Positions 51,699-61,778 are shown, counted from the stretch's first letter. The stretch: DNA of 64,000 bases from Lachnospiraceae bacterium (GCA_015058015.1 SVDM01000007.1:1-64000), one strand, 5' to 3'. The notes: generated by a model from the letters alone, not told the origin. Translations and numbers: made by a program.

Positions 51699-51881
51699 TT
51701 ATATTTCTTCAACTTTTACTAAGTGTCTAATCTGCTGAATCATGCCCTGTGTTGCCTTGTTGTTAGGCTGCTCAACAGAAGAGTTTAATTTGTGCAATCC
51801 CAAAGCTTCAACAGTCTTTTTGTGTTTGGGAACTGCACCAATGGTAGATTTAACTAAAGTGATTCTTAATTTATCAGCCAT
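51699..51881 (-). CDS. rpmD: 50S ribosomal protein L30
   Basis: 60 residues from ATG 51881, correctly spaced from AAGGAGG. MADKLRITLVKSTIGAVPKHKKTVEALGL is the standard short uL30. It lies 13 bp after rpsE. Confidence 0.96.
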   Translation of the reverse strand: MADKLRITLVKSTIGAVPKHKKTVEALGLHKLNSSVEQPNNKATQGMIQQIRHLVKVEEI

Positions 51882-51894
51882 TATCAATTCCTCC

Positions 51895-52404
51895 TTAACC
51901 TAAGATCTCTTGAAGAGATTTGCCACGGTTCTTAGCTACTTCTTCAGGGGACTTAAGCTGCTTAAGACCTTCGATTGTAGCAAGAACAACGTTCTGCTTA
52001 TTATTGGAACCAAGTGACTTGGTACGGATATTTCTGATTCCTGCAAGCTCACATACGATACGTGCGGGACCACCTGCGATGATACCGGTACCTTCGGGAG
52101 CACGCTTAAGTAATACGGAAGCTCCTGTGTGCTTTCCAATAATGTCATGTGTAATACTGTTATTATCATCTAATTTAACAGAAACAAGTTTCTTCATAGC
52201 GTCTTCTTTACCCTTACGGATAGCTTCAGGGATTTCAGCTGCTTTACCCAGTCCTGCTCCTACATGACCGTTCTCGTCTCCGACAACAACCAACGCAGTA
52301 AATCTGAAGTTACGTCCACCCTTAACAACCTTAGTAACACGCTTAATTGATACTACTTTTTCTGTTAATTCCAATTGACTAGCATCAATGATTGTACGTT
52401 TCAT
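51895..52404 (-). CDS. rpsE: 30S ribosomal protein S5
   Basis: 169 residues. The N-terminal double-stranded RNA-binding domain [40 protein letters not shown] and the C-terminal domain with [19 protein letters not shown] are typical uS5; this protein affects decoding accuracy. Confidence 0.97.
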   Translation of the reverse strand: MKRTIIDASQLELTEKVVSIKRVTKVVKGGRNFRFTALVVVGDENGHVGAGLGKAAEIPEAIRKGKEDAMKKLVSVKLDDNNSITHDIIGKHTGASVLLKRAPEGTGIIAGGPARIVCELAGIRNIRTKSLGSNNKQNVVLATIEGLKQLKSPEEVAKNRGKSLQEILG

Positions 52405-52424
52405 GTGTTTTCCTCCTATATTTC

Positions 52425-52793
52425 CTAGAATTCCAAACCGGCTTCTCTTGCTGCGTCAGCTAAGGCCTGAACTTTTCCGTGATAAATGTATCCTCCTCTG
52501 TCGAATACAACTGTCTTAATACCCTTATCTAAAGCTTTCTTAGCAATAGCTGTTCCAACTTTTGCTGCTGCTTCTTTATTATTGGTCTTGTCAAGCTCAG
52601 CTTTCACTTCTTTGTCAAGTGTGGATGCTGCAACCAAGGTATTACCTACTGTATCATCAATAATCTGAGCATACATATGGTTATTACTTCTGAAAACAGC
52701 AAGACGAGGTCTTTCGGCTGTTCCGGAAATATGATTACGCATTCTGTTGTGCTTCTTAACTCGAACATCAGCTCTTGATTTCTTATTAATCAT
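52425..52793 (-). CDS. rplR: 50S ribosomal protein L18
   Basis: 122 residues: [35 protein letters not shown] and the end [23 protein letters not shown]. It binds 5S rRNA. Order rplF-rplR-rpsE is standard. Confidence 0.97.
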   Translation of the reverse strand: MINKKSRADVRVKKHNRMRNHISGTAERPRLAVFRSNNHMYAQIIDDTVGNTLVAASTLDKEVKAELDKTNNKEAAAKVGTAIAKKALDKGIKTVVFDRGGYIYHGKVQALADAAREAGLEF

Positions 52794-52804
52794 CTTTCTA
52801 CCTC

Positions 52805-53344
52805 CTACTTCTTACCTGTCTTACCAACTTTACGTCTGATATGTTCATCAGCATATTTGATTCCCTTACCCTTGTATGGCTCAGGTCTTCTCTTATCTCT
52901 GATCTCAGCGGCATATTGGCCAACTTTTTCTTTATCGATACCTTTAACGGTAATCTTGTTTCCATCTACTACTGATTCAAGTCCTTCAGGGTCTTCCATC
53001 TCAATCGGATGTGAGTATCCGAGGTTCAATGTAAGCTTCTTGCCGGACTTGGCAGCTCTGTAACCTACACCGTTTACTTCAAGAACTTTCTCGTAACCGT
53101 CGGTTACACCGATAATCATATTGTTGATTAAAGTTCTTGTAAGACCGTGAAGTGATTTCATCTTCTTTAAATCGCTGGGTCTTGAAACTTCAACCTGATC
53201 ACCGTTAAGTTTGATTTCCATCTCCTGAGGAAGCACTCTCTCAAGTGTTCCCTTGGGACCTTTAACAGTCACTTTGTTATTTTCTGCAATACTAACAGTT
53301 ACTCCTGCCGGTACCGCGATTGGCATTTTTCCTATACGTGACAT
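52805..53344 (-). CDS. rplF: 50S ribosomal protein L6
   Basis: 179 residues: [31 protein letters not shown], and the C-terminal [31 protein letters not shown]. Standard uL6. Unusually, 186 bp of hairpin-rich DNA separates it from rpsH. Confidence 0.97.
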   Translation of the reverse strand: MSRIGKMPIAVPAGVTVSIAENNKVTVKGPKGTLERVLPQEMEIKLNGDQVEVSRPSDLKKMKSLHGLTRTLINNMIIGVTDGYEKVLEVNGVGYRAAKSGKKLTLNLGYSHPIEMEDPEGLESVVDGNKITVKGIDKEKVGQYAAEIRDKRRPEPYKGKGIKYADEHIRRKVGKTGKK

Positions 53345-53390
53345 GCCCGTACCTCCTTAAAAAATCTGTATGTATAACTGTTGTTAAAAC

Positions 53391-53520
53391 CGATTGCTGC
53401 GTCGCCTTGCGACTTCCGCAATCGCCGCCATTCACAACTTTCGTGCTCCGCACTACGTTGTTCATGGAGGACATTCGTCGAATACGATTAATATTGCGCA
53501 AGCGCATTAATCGATATTCG
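53391..53520. repeat. Three consecutive hairpins between rpsH and rplF
   Basis: Hairpin 1: cgattgc...gcaatcg (53391-53424) with inner GTCGC-CTT-GCGAC. Hairpin 2: acaac...gttgt (53434-53461) with inner GTGC-TCC-GCAC then TAC. Hairpin 3: gaatacgattaat/attaatcgatattc (53480-53519) with tip TGCGCAAGCGCA. None has a T run on the minus strand, so they are not terminators. The TTTCG...GC-triloop-GC...TAC arrangement of hairpin 2 resembles the loops at 33416-33546. Confidence 0.7.
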
Positions 53521-53530
53521 TCTCATTGTT

Positions 53531-53932
53531 TTACCACACGAATGCTAATACTTCGCCGCCAACCTTAAGCTCACGAGCCTGCTTGTCTGTTACAACACCC
53601 TGGTTAGTGGAAATAATAGCTACTCCAAGTCCTCCGAGAACCTTTGGTAATTCATCCTTGCCGGCATATACACGAAGACCGGGTTTGGAGATTCTCTTAA
53701 GTCCTGTAATAATCTTCTCATTCTTATCCTGACCGTACTTCAATGTGATACGAATTACGTTGAAGTTACCATCTTTAACGATTTCCTGCTTCTTGATATA
53801 TCCTTCTTTTTCAAGAATCTCGGCAATAGCAATTTTAATCCTTGATGCAGGAACATCAACTGTATCATGTTTAGCAGTATTTGCATTACGAATTCTTGTA
53901 AGCATATCTGCGATTGGATCACTCATTGTCAT
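53531..53932 (-). CDS. rpsH: 30S ribosomal protein S8
   Basis: 133 residues: [37 protein letters not shown] at the N-terminus and [32 protein letters not shown] at the end. Binds 16S helix 21; in E. coli it also represses the spc operon. In this organism its mRNA continues into an unusual 186-nt spacer. Confidence 0.97.
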   Translation of the reverse strand: MTMSDPIADMLTRIRNANTAKHDTVDVPASRIKIAIAEILEKEGYIKKQEIVKDGNFNVIRITLKYGQDKNEKIITGLKRISKPGLRVYAGKDELPKVLGGLGVAIISTNQGVVTDKQARELKVGGEVLAFVW

Positions 53933-53967
53933 CTTTGGATTTCCTCCTTACTTAATAATATCTGCTC

Positions 53968-54153
53968 TTACCAGCTTGCCTTCTTAACGCCCGGAATCTG
54001 TCCCTTGTATGCTAACTCTCTGAAGCATACTCTACAGATGCCGTATTTTCTCAGATATGCATGTGGACGTCCGCAGATTCTACAACGGCTATATTCTCTT
54101 GAAGAGAATTTCTGTTTGCGCTGCTGTTTTACTTTCATTGCTGTCTTAGCCAT
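53968..54153 (-). CDS. rpsN: 30S ribosomal protein S14, zinc type
   Basis: 61 residues with the zinc-ribbon [20 protein letters not shown]: this is the short type Z form of uS14. Twelve bp after rplE. Confidence 0.97.
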   Translation of the reverse strand: MAKTAMKVKQQRKQKFSSREYSRCRICGRPHAYLRKYGICRVCFRELAYKGQIPGVKKASW

Positions 54154-54164
54154 TATATTCCCTC

Positions 54165-54707
54165 CTATCTTGCAAACGGCATATTAAATAATCTTAATAA
54201 TTCACGTGCTTCTTCGTCTGTCTTGGCTGTGGTAACAAAGATAATATCCATACCTCTGATCTTATCAACCTTGTCATACTCTATTTCAGGGAAAATAAGC
54301 TGTTCCTTAATACCAAGTGCATAATTGCCTCTGCCGTCAAATGCATCAGGGTTAACACCTCTGAAGTCACGTACACGGGGAAGTGCAAGATTGATAAGAC
54401 GATCAACGAACTCGTACATCTTGTCTCCACGTAATGTAACTTTACATCCGATGGGCATACCCTCTCTGATCTTGAAGTTAGCAACTGATTTCTTAGCCTT
54501 TGTCTGAATCGGCTTCTGTCCAGAAATGATCTCAAGATCTTTCATGGCTGCTTCAAGAATCTTAACGTTTTCTTTTGCTTCACCGATACCCATGTTGATT
54601 ACAACTTTCTCGAGCTTGGGTACCTGCATAACATTTTTATATTCAAATTTCTTGACCATAGCATCTACGATCTCATTTGTATATGTTTCTTTAAGTCTAC
54701 TGCTCAA
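54165..54707 (-). CDS. rplE: 50S ribosomal protein L5
   Basis: 180 residues: [30 protein letters not shown]-type sequence near the start, [31 protein letters not shown], and [16 protein letters not shown]. It binds 5S rRNA and tRNA at the central protuberance. Confidence 0.97.
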   Translation of the reverse strand: MSSRLKETYTNEIVDAMVKKFEYKNVMQVPKLEKVVINMGIGEAKENVKILEAAMKDLEIISGQKPIQTKAKKSVANFKIREGMPIGCKVTLRGDKMYEFVDRLINLALPRVRDFRGVNPDAFDGRGNYALGIKEQLIFPEIEYDKVDKIRGMDIIFVTTAKTDEEARELLRLFNMPFAR

Positions 54708-54729
54708 CTTTCTTGACCTCCTCTCCTAA

Positions 54730-55041
54730 TTAATCGATTACTTCACCTGTTGATTTCGCGTAACGTACTTTCTTACCGTTCTCAAACTTGAATCCTACTC
54801 TGGTAGGCTTTCCCTTGTGAACATACATTACATTTGAAATATCGATAGGAGATTCCTGATTCACAATTCCACCGTTTGGATTTGCCACGTTAGGCTTTAC
54901 ATGCTTTGTAACCATGTTAGCTCCCTCAACGATGATTCTTTTTGTCTTTCTGTTAATGGAAATTACTTTTCCTTCTTTGTCTTTATCTTTACCGGCGATA
55001 ATCTTAACTGTATCGCCCATCTTAATCTTTAACATTGACAT
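54730..55041 (-). CDS. rplX: 50S ribosomal protein L24
   Basis: 103 residues from ATG 55041 after GGGAGGTG (ATG 55035 is the alternative). KOW domain KMGDTVKIIAGKDKDKEGKVISINRKTKRIIVEGANMVTKHVKP. An early 23S assembly factor. Confidence 0.96.
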   Translation of the reverse strand: MSMLKIKMGDTVKIIAGKDKDKEGKVISINRKTKRIIVEGANMVTKHVKPNVANPNGGIVNQESPIDISNVMYVHKGKPTRVGFKFENGKKVRYAKSTGEVID

Positions 55042-55054
55042 ACTTGGCACCTCC

Positions 55055-55423
55055 CTATAATACTTCCGGAGCCAATGAAACAATTTTCATAAATTGTTTT
55101 TCACGAAGCTCTCTGGCTACCGGTCCAAAGATACGAGTTCCTCTGGGAGTCTTGTCTTCTTTGATGATTACGGCAGCATTTTCATCGAACTTTATATATG
55201 ATCCGTCTTTACGACGTACACCTTTTTTTGTTCTGACAACAACAGCTTTAACAACGTCACCTTTTTTTACAACTCCACCTGGTGTTGCATCTTTGACAGT
55301 AGCTGTGATGATGTCACCAATATTAGCATATCTTCTTGTAGAACCGCCCATTACTCTAATACAAAGTATCTCTTTAGCACCTGTATTATCAGCAACTTTG
55401 AGTCTGGTTTCCTGTTGTACCAT
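55055..55423 (-). CDS. rplN: 50S ribosomal protein L14
   Basis: 122 residues: [28 protein letters not shown] at the start and [29 protein letters not shown] at the end; canonical uL14. Confidence 0.97.
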   Translation of the reverse strand: MVQQETRLKVADNTGAKEILCIRVMGGSTRRYANIGDIITATVKDATPGGVVKKGDVVKAVVVRTKKGVRRKDGSYIKFDENAAVIIKEDKTPRGTRIFGPVARELREKQFMKIVSLAPEVL

Positions 55424-55441
55424 GCCAATATACCTCCTTTA

Positions 55442-55696
55442 TTATTTTGCTTTTTCGATAATTTCCACAAGTCTCCATCTCTTGTCCTTAGACAGGGGTC
55501 TTGTTTCCATAACTTTTACTGTATCTCCGATATTGCAGTCATTGTTCTCGTCGTGAGCTTTAAGCTTATATGTTCTCTTTACAATCTTGTTGTACAAAGG
55601 ATGCTTAACATGGTCTTCTACAGCAACAACAACAGTCTTCTGCATTTTATTACTTACAACTTTTCCTGTACGTGTTTTTCTAAGATTTCTTTCCAC
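55442..55696 (-). CDS. rpsQ: 30S ribosomal protein S17
   Basis: 84 residues: [25 protein letters not shown] and [22 protein letters not shown]. Canonical uS17. Confidence 0.97.
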   Translation of the reverse strand: MERNLRKTRTGKVVSNKMQKTVVVAVEDHVKHPLYNKIVKRTYKLKAHDENNDCNIGDTVKVMETRPLSKDKRWRLVEIIEKAK

Positions 55697-55739
55697 GAGG
55701 AATCCTCCTTTCGTAATCTAAATCCATTCCTTGTTGCTA

Positions 55740-55949
55740 TTACTCAGCTGCGTTAGCCTTCTGGGCAATGATTGTCTGGATTCTTGCAATATTCTTTCTT
55801 ACGTCTTTGATTCTGCTTGTATTATCTAACTGATTGGTTGCATTCTGGAATCTTAAGTTGAAGAGTTCCTTCTTAGCAGCTACCAATTTCTCGTTTAATT
55901 CGTCTGTTGAATTAGTTCTTAATTCTTCTAAATAAGTCTTAGTTTTCAT
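55740..55949 (-). CDS. rpmC: 50S ribosomal protein L29
   Basis: 69 residues from ATG 55949. [41 protein letters not shown] and the [16 protein letters not shown] end are a normal uL29 coiled hairpin; it lies at the polypeptide exit. The start overlaps the end of rplP by 11 bp. Confidence 0.96.
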   Translation of the reverse strand: MKTKTYLEELRTNSTDELNEKLVAAKKELFNLRFQNATNQLDNTSRIKDVRKNIARIQTIIAQKANAAE

Positions 55950-56376
55950 TAGAATCACCGCCTTCTAAATCTTCGCGAGAAACAACCTTACATTTACAGG
56001 GTAATTTGTGCGTAGCAAGACGTAATGCTTCTCTGGCAACTTCTTCTGAAACTCCTGAGATTTCAAACATTACACGGCCTGGTTTAACTACTGCTACCCA
56101 GTACTCAAGTGTTCCTTTACCGGAACCCATACGTGTTTCTGCCGGTTTTGTGGTTACAGGCTTATCCGGGAATATCTTAATCCAAACTTTACCGCCACGC
56201 TTGATATAACGTGTCATAGCAATACGTGCTGCCTCAATCTGGTTTGATCTTATCCATGCTGGTTCTAAAGCAACTATACCAAAGTCACCGTTAGTGATCT
56301 TATTGCCTCTTGTAGCTTTGCCGGCCATAGATCCACGGAACTGTTTACGATGCTTTACTCTTTTAGGCATTAACAT
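55939..56376 (-). CDS. rplP: 50S ribosomal protein L16
   Basis: 145 residues: [25 protein letters not shown]-type start, then [33 protein letters not shown] and [23 protein letters not shown]. The ATG overlaps the rpsC stop (TAATG). The C-terminal tail extends past [13 protein letters not shown]. Confidence 0.97.
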   Translation of the reverse strand: MLMPKRVKHRKQFRGSMAGKATRGNKITNGDFGIVALEPAWIRSNQIEAARIAMTRYIKRGGKVWIKIFPDKPVTTKPAETRMGSGKGTLEYWVAVVKPGRVMFEISGVSEEVAREALRLATHKLPCKCKVVSREDLEGGDSNEN

Positions 56377-57032
56377 TATTTATCGCTCCCTTCCTTTGTG
56401 TCTTTAGTTGGAAGTATTTCGCCTTTGTAGATCCATACTTTAACACCTAACTTACCGTAGGTTGTATCTGCTTCTGCGAAACCGTAATCAATATCTGCTC
56501 TTAATGTCTGAAGAGGAATTGTTCCTTCGCTGTAGAACTCTGTACGAGCCATATCAGCTCCACCGAGACGTCCTGATACAGCAGTCTTGATTCCCTTAGC
56601 TCCGGACTTCATGCTTCTTGACATAACAGACTTCATAGCTCTTCTGAAAGAAACACGGTTCTCAAGCTGTAAAGCAATGTTCTCAGCTACAAGCTGTGCA
56701 TCTCTATCCGGTTTCTTGATCTCTTTGATGTCTACGATAAGCTTCTTGTCTGTGTACTTAGCAAGCTCAACTTTGAGTTTCTCAATTTCAGCGCCACCCT
56801 TACCGATTACAACACCGGGCTTAGCTGTGTAAATAATAATTTTAACTTTCTCAGATGCTCTCTCAATCTCAATCTTTGAGATTCCTGCGCTATATAATCT
56901 ATCCTTAAGGAAATTTCTGATATTATAATCTTCTACCAAACAATCTGCGAAGTCAGCTTCTGCATACCATTTGGAATCCCAATCCTTAATAACGCCTACT
57001 CTTAAGCCATGAGGATTTACTTTCTGTCCCAT
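56376..57032 (-). CDS. rpsC: 30S ribosomal protein S3
   Basis: 218 residues: [23 protein letters not shown], the KH motif [17 protein letters not shown], and [40 protein letters not shown]. Lines the mRNA entry channel. Confidence 0.97.
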   Translation of the reverse strand: MGQKVNPHGLRVGVIKDWDSKWYAEADFADCLVEDYNIRNFLKDRLYSAGISKIEIERASEKVKIIIYTAKPGVVIGKGGAEIEKLKVELAKYTDKKLIVDIKEIKKPDRDAQLVAENIALQLENRVSFRRAMKSVMSRSMKSGAKGIKTAVSGRLGGADMARTEFYSEGTIPLQTLRADIDYGFAEADTTYGKLGVKVWIYKGEILPTKDTKEGSDK

Positions 57033-57043
57033 CTTGTTCCTCC

Positions 57044-57433
57044 TTATCTTTCGTTAAGCACGATGGTAATGTGGCTCATTCTCTTCTCGATACGATAAGC
57101 TCTTCCCTGTGCTCTGGGTTTAACTCTCTTCATCGTGGGTCCTTTGTTTGCGTAGCACTCCTCGATATAAAGGTTATCCGCATTCATTCCGTTATTATTC
57201 TCAGCATTGGCAATTGCTGACTTTAATAATTTCTCTATTACGCTTGATGCATATCTTGGATTGTAAGCAAGGATTCCAAGTGCAGTCTGCACATCTTTTC
57301 CTCTGATGGCATCCAATACGAAACAAGCTTTCTGAACTGACACTCTGGCATAAGATAACTTAGCTGAAGGTCTTGTATCTTTTGTATTTTCGTTTCTTTC
57401 TCTCTTGATCTGGCTTCTATGTCCCTTTGCCAT
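57044..57433 (-). CDS. rplV: 50S ribosomal protein L22
   Basis: 129 residues with a slightly extended N-terminus ([46 protein letters not shown]) and the loop/terminus [39 protein letters not shown]. The beta-hairpin reaches into the exit tunnel. Confidence 0.97.
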   Translation of the reverse strand: MAKGHRSQIKRERNENTKDTRPSAKLSYARVSVQKACFVLDAIRGKDVQTALGILAYNPRYASSVIEKLLKSAIANAENNNGMNADNLYIEECYANKGPTMKRVKPRAQGRAYRIEKRMSHITIVLNER

Positions 57434-57461
57434 GAATGAAACCTCCTTTCAATATTGTGGA

Positions 57462-57743
57462 CTAACGTACTTTAGACTTCTTCTCGTCTTTTCCGTGTCC
57501 TCTGTATGTTCTTGTGGCAACAAACTCACCGAGCTTGTGTCCTACCATATCTTCCGTAACATATACGGGTACATGCTTTCTTCCGTCATGAACCGCAATA
57601 GTATGTCCTACCATCTGCGGGAAGATTGTTGAACGACGTGACCATGTCTTAATAACACTCTTGTCACCTGCTGTGTTCATAGCTTCCACTTTCTTAAGTA
57701 AGCTTGTATCCGCAAAAGGTCCTTTTTTAAGTGAACGTCCCAT
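57462..57743 (-). CDS. rpsS: 30S ribosomal protein S19
   Basis: 93 residues: [23 protein letters not shown] and [38 protein letters not shown]. Canonical uS19. Confidence 0.97.
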   Translation of the reverse strand: MGRSLKKGPFADTSLLKKVEAMNTAGDKSVIKTWSRRSTIFPQMVGHTIAVHDGRKHVPVYVTEDMVGHKLGEFVATRTYRGHGKDEKKSKVR

Positions 57744-57755
57744 GGTTAAACCTCC

Positions 57756-58598
57756 TTATTTGATTGCTCTACCGTCTCTTCTTCTTACGATGAGCTTGTT
57801 AGATTTCTTGTTCTTCTTTCTGGTCTTCAAGCCAAGTGCAGGCTTACCCCAAGGTGTAGACGGACCGGGACGACCGATACCTGTCTTACCTTCACCACCA
57901 CCATGTGGATGGTCATTCGGGTTCATAACAGAACCACGAACTGTAGGTCTGATGCCCATGTGACGCTTACGTCCGGCTTTACCAATGTTAATAAGGTTGT
58001 GATCACCATTGCCTACAACACCAACTGTTGCACGGCACTCTACGGGAACCATTCTCATTTCGCCTGAGGGAAGTCTGAGTGTTGCATAAGCTCCCTCTTT
58101 AGCCATTAACTGAGCTGAGTTTCCTGCTGAACGAACCATCTGTCCGCCCTTGCCCGGGAAAAGCTCAATGTTATGTACAAGTGTACCAACGGGGATAGCT
58201 GATAACGGGAGGCAGTTACCGATTCTTACTTCGGCATCTACACCGTTCATAACTGTCATTCCGTCTTTTAATCCTTCCGGAGCAATGATGTATGCCTTCT
58301 GTCCGTCAGCATATGCGATTAATGCAATGTTTGCTGTTCTGTTAGGATCATACTCAATACCGATAACTGTTGCCGGTACTCCGTCTTTGTTTCTCTTGAA
58401 ATCAATAATTCTGTATTTTCTTCTTGATCCGCCACCGCGGTGTCTTACTGTTATCTTACCCTGATTATTACGACCGGAGCGCTTCTGTAATGAAACAAGA
58501 AGTGACTTCTCAGGAGTAGCCTTGGTTATCTCAGAAAAATCTGAACCGGTCATATGTCTTCTGGAAGGTGTATATGGGTTATAAGATTTAATTCCCAT
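57756..58598 (-). CDS. rplB: 50S ribosomal protein L2
   Basis: 280 residues. [24 protein letters not shown] at the start, [28 protein letters not shown], and the C-terminal [35 protein letters not shown] whose His is needed for peptidyl transferase assembly. Confidence 0.97.
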   Translation of the reverse strand: MGIKSYNPYTPSRRHMTGSDFSEITKATPEKSLLVSLQKRSGRNNQGKITVRHRGGGSRRKYRIIDFKRNKDGVPATVIGIEYDPNRTANIALIAYADGQKAYIIAPEGLKDGMTVMNGVDAEVRIGNCLPLSAIPVGTLVHNIELFPGKGGQMVRSAGNSAQLMAKEGAYATLRLPSGEMRMVPVECRATVGVVGNGDHNLINIGKAGRKRHMGIRPTVRGSVMNPNDHPHGGGEGKTGIGRPGPSTPWGKPALGLKTRKKNKKSNKLIVRRRDGRAIK

Positions 58599-58633
58599 TT
58601 TGTTTCTCCTTTCAATTTCGATTAATTGTTACT

Positions 58634-58685
58634 GTCCCATATCTAATCATCTTTTCGGGACAAGCGCCTTGCCTTTGCGGCGCTT
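58634..58685. repeat. Two small hairpins between rplW and rplB
   Basis: gtccc/gggac (58634-58638, 58657-58661) is followed by a perfect 7-bp stem aagcgcc/ggcgctt (58662-58668, 58679-58685) with loop TTGCCTTTGC. In the 95-bp gap within the operon; no T run on the minus strand. Possibly a further, simpler member of the intergenic hairpin family. Confidence 0.6.
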
Positions 58686-58693
58686 ATTAATTC

Positions 58694-58993
58694 TTACAGA
58701 CCTGCGAAGATCTCAATATCTGCACTGTCTTCTGTCAGTGTTACAATTGCCTTCTTGGTCTTAGCTGTCTTTCCGTAGATCATTCCACGTCTCTTCTTCT
58801 TACCATCATTGTTCATTGTATGAACTGATAATACTTTAGCTCCGGAGAACATCTTCTCAACAGCTTCTTTAATCATAGTTTTGTTTGCTTCCGGATGTAC
58901 AAGGAATGTATACTTCTTCTCACCCATAAGGTTCATGCTCTTTTCTGTAACAACCGGTTTGAGGATTACGTCATAGTACTGAATACTTGCCAT
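58694..58993 (-). CDS. rplW: 50S ribosomal protein L23
   Basis: 99 residues: YYDVILKPVVTEKSMNLMGEKKYTFLVHPEANKTMIKEAVEKMF, then the extended loop VLSVHTMNNDGKKKRRGMIYGK. It docks trigger factor and SRP at the tunnel exit. Stop and start overlap with rplD by one base. Confidence 0.97.
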   Translation of the reverse strand: MASIQYYDVILKPVVTEKSMNLMGEKKYTFLVHPEANKTMIKEAVEKMFSGAKVLSVHTMNNDGKKKRRGMIYGKTAKTKKAIVTLTEDSADIEIFAGL

Positions 58994-59613
58994 TATGCAT
59001 ACACCTCCTCGATTTTAGCAACAACATCCTTGGATAATACAAGAGTGTTGTATTTCATAATGTCATATACATTAATTGTGTTAGCTCCTGCTGTCTTAAC
59101 TCCCGGAATGTTTCTTGCTGAAAGCATTACGTTAGTGTTTCCTTCTTCAAGAACAACAAGTGCCTTGTCAACTTTGAGGTTGTTTAATACCTCTGCAAAT
59201 TTCTTTGTCTTGATCTCATCCATCTTAAGGTCTTCAACAACAAAGATCTTGTTGTCTGCAACTCTTGATGATAATGCTGAAAGAAGAGCAGCCCTCTTCT
59301 CTTTTTTGTTCATCTTCTGAGAATAATCTCTCGGTGTTGGAGCAAATACAACTCCGCCGCCTTTCCACTGTGGAGCTCTGATAGAACCCTGTCTAGCATG
59401 TCCTGTTCCTTTCTGTCTCCAAGGCTTTCTTCCACCTCCGCTTACTTCGGAACGGGTTCTGGCCTTCTGTGTTCCCTGGCGTTTATTAGCAAGCTGTGCA
59501 ACTACTGCCTTATGAACGAGGTGCTCATTGATCTCTACACCGAACACAGCGTCATTAAGCTCGATTTTGCCAACTTCTTTTCCTTCCATATTATATACAG
59601 ATACATTAGCCAT
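58993..59613 (-). CDS. rplD: 50S ribosomal protein L4
   Basis: 206 residues from ATG 59613, correctly spaced from AAAGGAGG; ATG 59622 overlaps that site. The tunnel loop is clear (RQGTQKARTRSEVSGGGRKPWRQKGTGHARQGSIRAPQWKGGG). In other bacteria L4 represses its own operon through the leader; a structured leader is present here. Confidence 0.97.
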   Translation of the reverse strand: MANVSVYNMEGKEVGKIELNDAVFGVEINEHLVHKAVVAQLANKRQGTQKARTRSEVSGGGRKPWRQKGTGHARQGSIRAPQWKGGGVVFAPTPRDYSQKMNKKEKRAALLSALSSRVADNKIFVVEDLKMDEIKTKKFAEVLNNLKVDKALVVLEEGNTNVMLSARNIPGVKTAGANTINVYDIMKYNTLVLSKDVVAKIEEVYA

Positions 59614-59640
59614 CTGTGTCATCCTCCTTTCCTACGTCAA

Positions 59641-60321
59641 TTATTTCTTCTTAACTGTCTCTTTTACCGTAATAAGTGCTTTCTTCGGTCCCGGTACGGC
59701 ACCCTTAACTAAAAGCAGGTTGTTTTCTATATCAACTCTTACTACTTCCAGGTTCTGAACAGTAACTTTCTTGCTTCCCATGTGTCCCGGCATCTTCTTT
59801 CCTTTGAATACCTTACTTGGGCTTGAACAAGCACCGTTGGATCCTGCATGACGATGGAACTTAGAACCATGAGCCATAGGTCCTCTGGACTGTCCGTGTC
59901 TCTTGATAGCACCCTGGAATCCTTTACCTTTTGAGATTGCAGTCACGTCTACTTTATCATTAGCCTCAAAAATGTCAGCCTTAATCTCGTCTCCGAGTTT
60001 GTAATCGGCAACATTCTCAAATAAAAATTCCTTTACATATCTCTTTCCTGATACTCCGGCCTTATCGAAATGTCCTTTTTCAGCCTTGGTAACACCATGT
60101 CTGTGGGCAATTTCTTTCTTTCCTGATGCATCCTTGTTGATAACTTTTTCTTTCTTGTCAACGAAGCCTACCTGTACCGCTTCATATCCGTCGTTCTCAA
60201 GTGTCTTAATCTGGGTAACGAATACAGGACCTGCCTGAAGTACAGTTACGGGAGTTAACTCTCCGTCTTCGCTGAATACCTGTGTCATTCCGACCTTAGT
60301 AGCTAAAATTGCTTTCTTCAT
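59641..60321 (-). CDS. rplC: 50S ribosomal protein L3
   Basis: 226 residues: [76 protein letters not shown] and [18 protein letters not shown]. Its long loop reaches the peptidyl transferase centre. Confidence 0.97.
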   Translation of the reverse strand: MKKAILATKVGMTQVFSEDGELTPVTVLQAGPVFVTQIKTLENDGYEAVQVGFVDKKEKVINKDASGKKEIAHRHGVTKAEKGHFDKAGVSGKRYVKEFLFENVADYKLGDEIKADIFEANDKVDVTAISKGKGFQGAIKRHGQSRGPMAHGSKFHRHAGSNGACSSPSKVFKGKKMPGHMGSKKVTVQNLEVVRVDIENNLLLVKGAVPGPKKALITVKETVKKK

Positions 60322-60344
60322 AAAAAATTTCCTCCTGTTTTTGA

Positions 60345-60382
60345 GAGCCTCGCATTTAAGTTTACGCTGCGCGTAAAAGCTC
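60345..60382. repeat. Hairpin in the rpsJ-rplC spacer
   Basis: Stem GAGC/GCTC closes TCGCATTTAAG plus a perfect inner stem tttacgc-TGC-gcgtaaa (60361-60377). TCGCATTT and the GC-triloop-GC core recall hairpin copy A at 33416. The 161-bp spacer is long for this operon. Confidence 0.6.
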
Positions 60383-60482
60383 GGCCTACGTAGTACAATT
60401 TTTCTGCGAAAACTTGCACCACCTTATCTACAGCGGATTACCCTTTACGAGCAATCATCCTAGAAATAGGAGCTGTGATTAA

Positions 60483-60800
60483 TTATTTCTGCTTCATCTT
60501 GATATCAATGTATACACCTGCAGGCATCTCCAGTCTGGATAATGCATCAACTGTCTTCTGGGTAGGTGTGATGATATCAATCAGTCTCTTATGAGTTCTC
60601 TGCTCAAACTGCTCACGTGAATCCTTGTACTTATGAACAGCTCTAAGGATGGTTACAACTTCCTTCTTAGTAGGAAGGGGTACCGGTCCGCTTACCTGAG
60701 ATCCGTTCTTCTTAACAGTTTCAATGATTTTCTTGGCAGATGCGTCGATCAGCTGATGATCGTAAGCTTTTAATGTGATTCTCATAACCTGATTTGCCAT
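60483..60800 (-). CDS. rpsJ: 30S ribosomal protein S10
   Basis: 105 residues: [76 protein letters not shown]-type sequence, complete uS10. First gene of the S10-spc-alpha operon, with AAAAGGAGG 15 bases upstream. S10 also acts as NusE in antitermination. Confidence 0.97.
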   Translation of the reverse strand: MANQVMRITLKAYDHQLIDASAKKIIETVKKNGSQVSGPVPLPTKKEVVTILRAVHKYKDSREQFEQRTHKRLIDIITPTQKTVDALSRLEMPAGVYIDIKMKQK

Positions 60801-61036
60801 AAAAAAAAGTCGCCTCCTTTTCGCACTAATTAAATTCAGTACGACAAGCGGTGACTGTACACTCTTCCGTGTGTATCACATGCTACAACGCAGTAATCAC
60901 ACGTTGTTTCTGCCCTTGGCAGACTGTATTTGTACAGTGACTTGTCGCCAGTTTCCTAACTTGACATTCGCTCCACGGAAAACCTGCCACTTAAAGGGCA
61001 GCAACCTCGCGCTTCATAGCTATCAATGTCACAGCA
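60801..61036 (-). promoter_or_regulatory. Structured 5' leader of the S10 operon
   Basis: About 235 nt between promoter and rpsJ. Long-range stem GACAAG...ACTGTAC (60932-60946) with GTACAGT...CTTGTC (60843-60860) closes a region holding CTGCC-CTT-GGCAG (60910-60922) and CAACG/CGTTG (60886-60906). Upstream lie GCGAGGTTGCTGCCC and further complementarity. L4 regulates S10 leaders in other bacteria; the same is possible here but the fold is not matched to a named family. Confidence 0.6.
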
Positions 61037-61042
61037 AACATC

Positions 61043-61071
61043 ATTATAAACTAATATTTCACAAAAATCAA
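61043..61071 (-). promoter_or_regulatory. Sigma-A promoter of the S10-spc-alpha operon
   Basis: Minus strand TTGATT (61066-61071), 17-bp spacer, TATAAT (61043-61048). It starts the ~16.5-kb operon ending at the terminator after rplQ. Confidence 0.88.
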
Positions 61072-61102
61072 GCATTATTTTTGTTGATTTTTTTGTTCGG
61101 AT

Positions 61103-61675
61103 TTATGCCTGTCCTTTATACAATAATCCGGCAGCAACCAGGGATGCCATCTTCTCTCCCTTTAATATCTCCAGAAGCTCTAACGCAAATTCCATAGCTG
61201 TGGCAGGCCCCATGCTGGTGGTAATATTGCCGTCCGTTATGGTTCTTCTGTCTGATGAAGGAGCTATGCGTCCCTTTAACTCCGCCTCTAGACCGGGATC
61301 CGGATAGCATACACTTACAATTCCCTTTAATAATCCTATTCTTCCGAGAACGGTGGGTGCAGCGCAGATTGCAGCTATCTTTACGCCCCTTTCATTCGCC
61401 TGAATAAGAGCATCTAAAAGTGGCTTGCAAGCCGCCATATTATCGCGTCCTTTGCCTCCTCCCGGTAGAATTATCATTTCTGTTTCTTCTATATTAAGAC
61501 TACTGCTTATAACCTCGTCGGCTTCAACACATATACCATGAGCTCCGCAAACTTTTTTATCCTTCATGACAGATAATGTGGTGACATCCACACCGCCGCG
61601 TCGAAGTATATCAACTACCGTTAAAGCCTCAACTTCTTCAAATCCGTCTGCCAAGATTACATATACTTTTCCCAT
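61103..61675 (-). CDS. DJ-1/PfpI-family protein (YajL/ThiJ-like)
   Basis: 190 residues from ATG 61675 after GGAGG; the frame is open 18 codons further upstream without a site. It has VILADGFEEVEALTVVDILRRGGVDV with the conserved Glu, and the nucleophile-elbow Cys in AAICAAPTVLGRIGLLKG. The family includes protein/nucleotide deglycases, chaperones and oxidative-stress sensors; specific function unknown. Promoter is in the divergent region shared with the CYTH gene. Confidence 0.9.
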   Translation of the reverse strand: MGKVYVILADGFEEVEALTVVDILRRGGVDVTTLSVMKDKKVCGAHGICVEADEVISSSLNIEETEMIILPGGGKGRDNMAACKPLLDALIQANERGVKIAAICAAPTVLGRIGLLKGIVSVCYPDPGLEAELKGRIAPSSDRRTITDGNITTSMGPATAMEFALELLEILKGEKMASLVAAGLLYKGQA

Positions 61676-61730
61676 TTGAATACCTCCAATTCCTTGTCTC
61701 TTACATTCTTTATGCGACGCTTCAACCACA

Positions 61731-61778
61731 ATTATAACAAGATTTTACTTTTGCCGCAACATTTGCCTGTGTTATACT
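61731..61778. promoter_or_regulatory. Divergent promoters sharing a -35 element
   Basis: Minus strand: TTGCGG (61754-61759), 17 bp, TATAAT (61731-61736), for the DJ-1 gene. Plus strand: TTGCCG (61751-61756), 16 bp, TATACT (61773-61778), for the CYTH gene. The two -35 boxes overlap in ttgccgcaa, so polymerases would compete. Confidence 0.7.

Noticed and set aside
54281-54535. Alternative small genes within the ribosomal operon on other frames
   Set aside because: All lie inside ribosomal protein genes and are shadows caused by their codon use.
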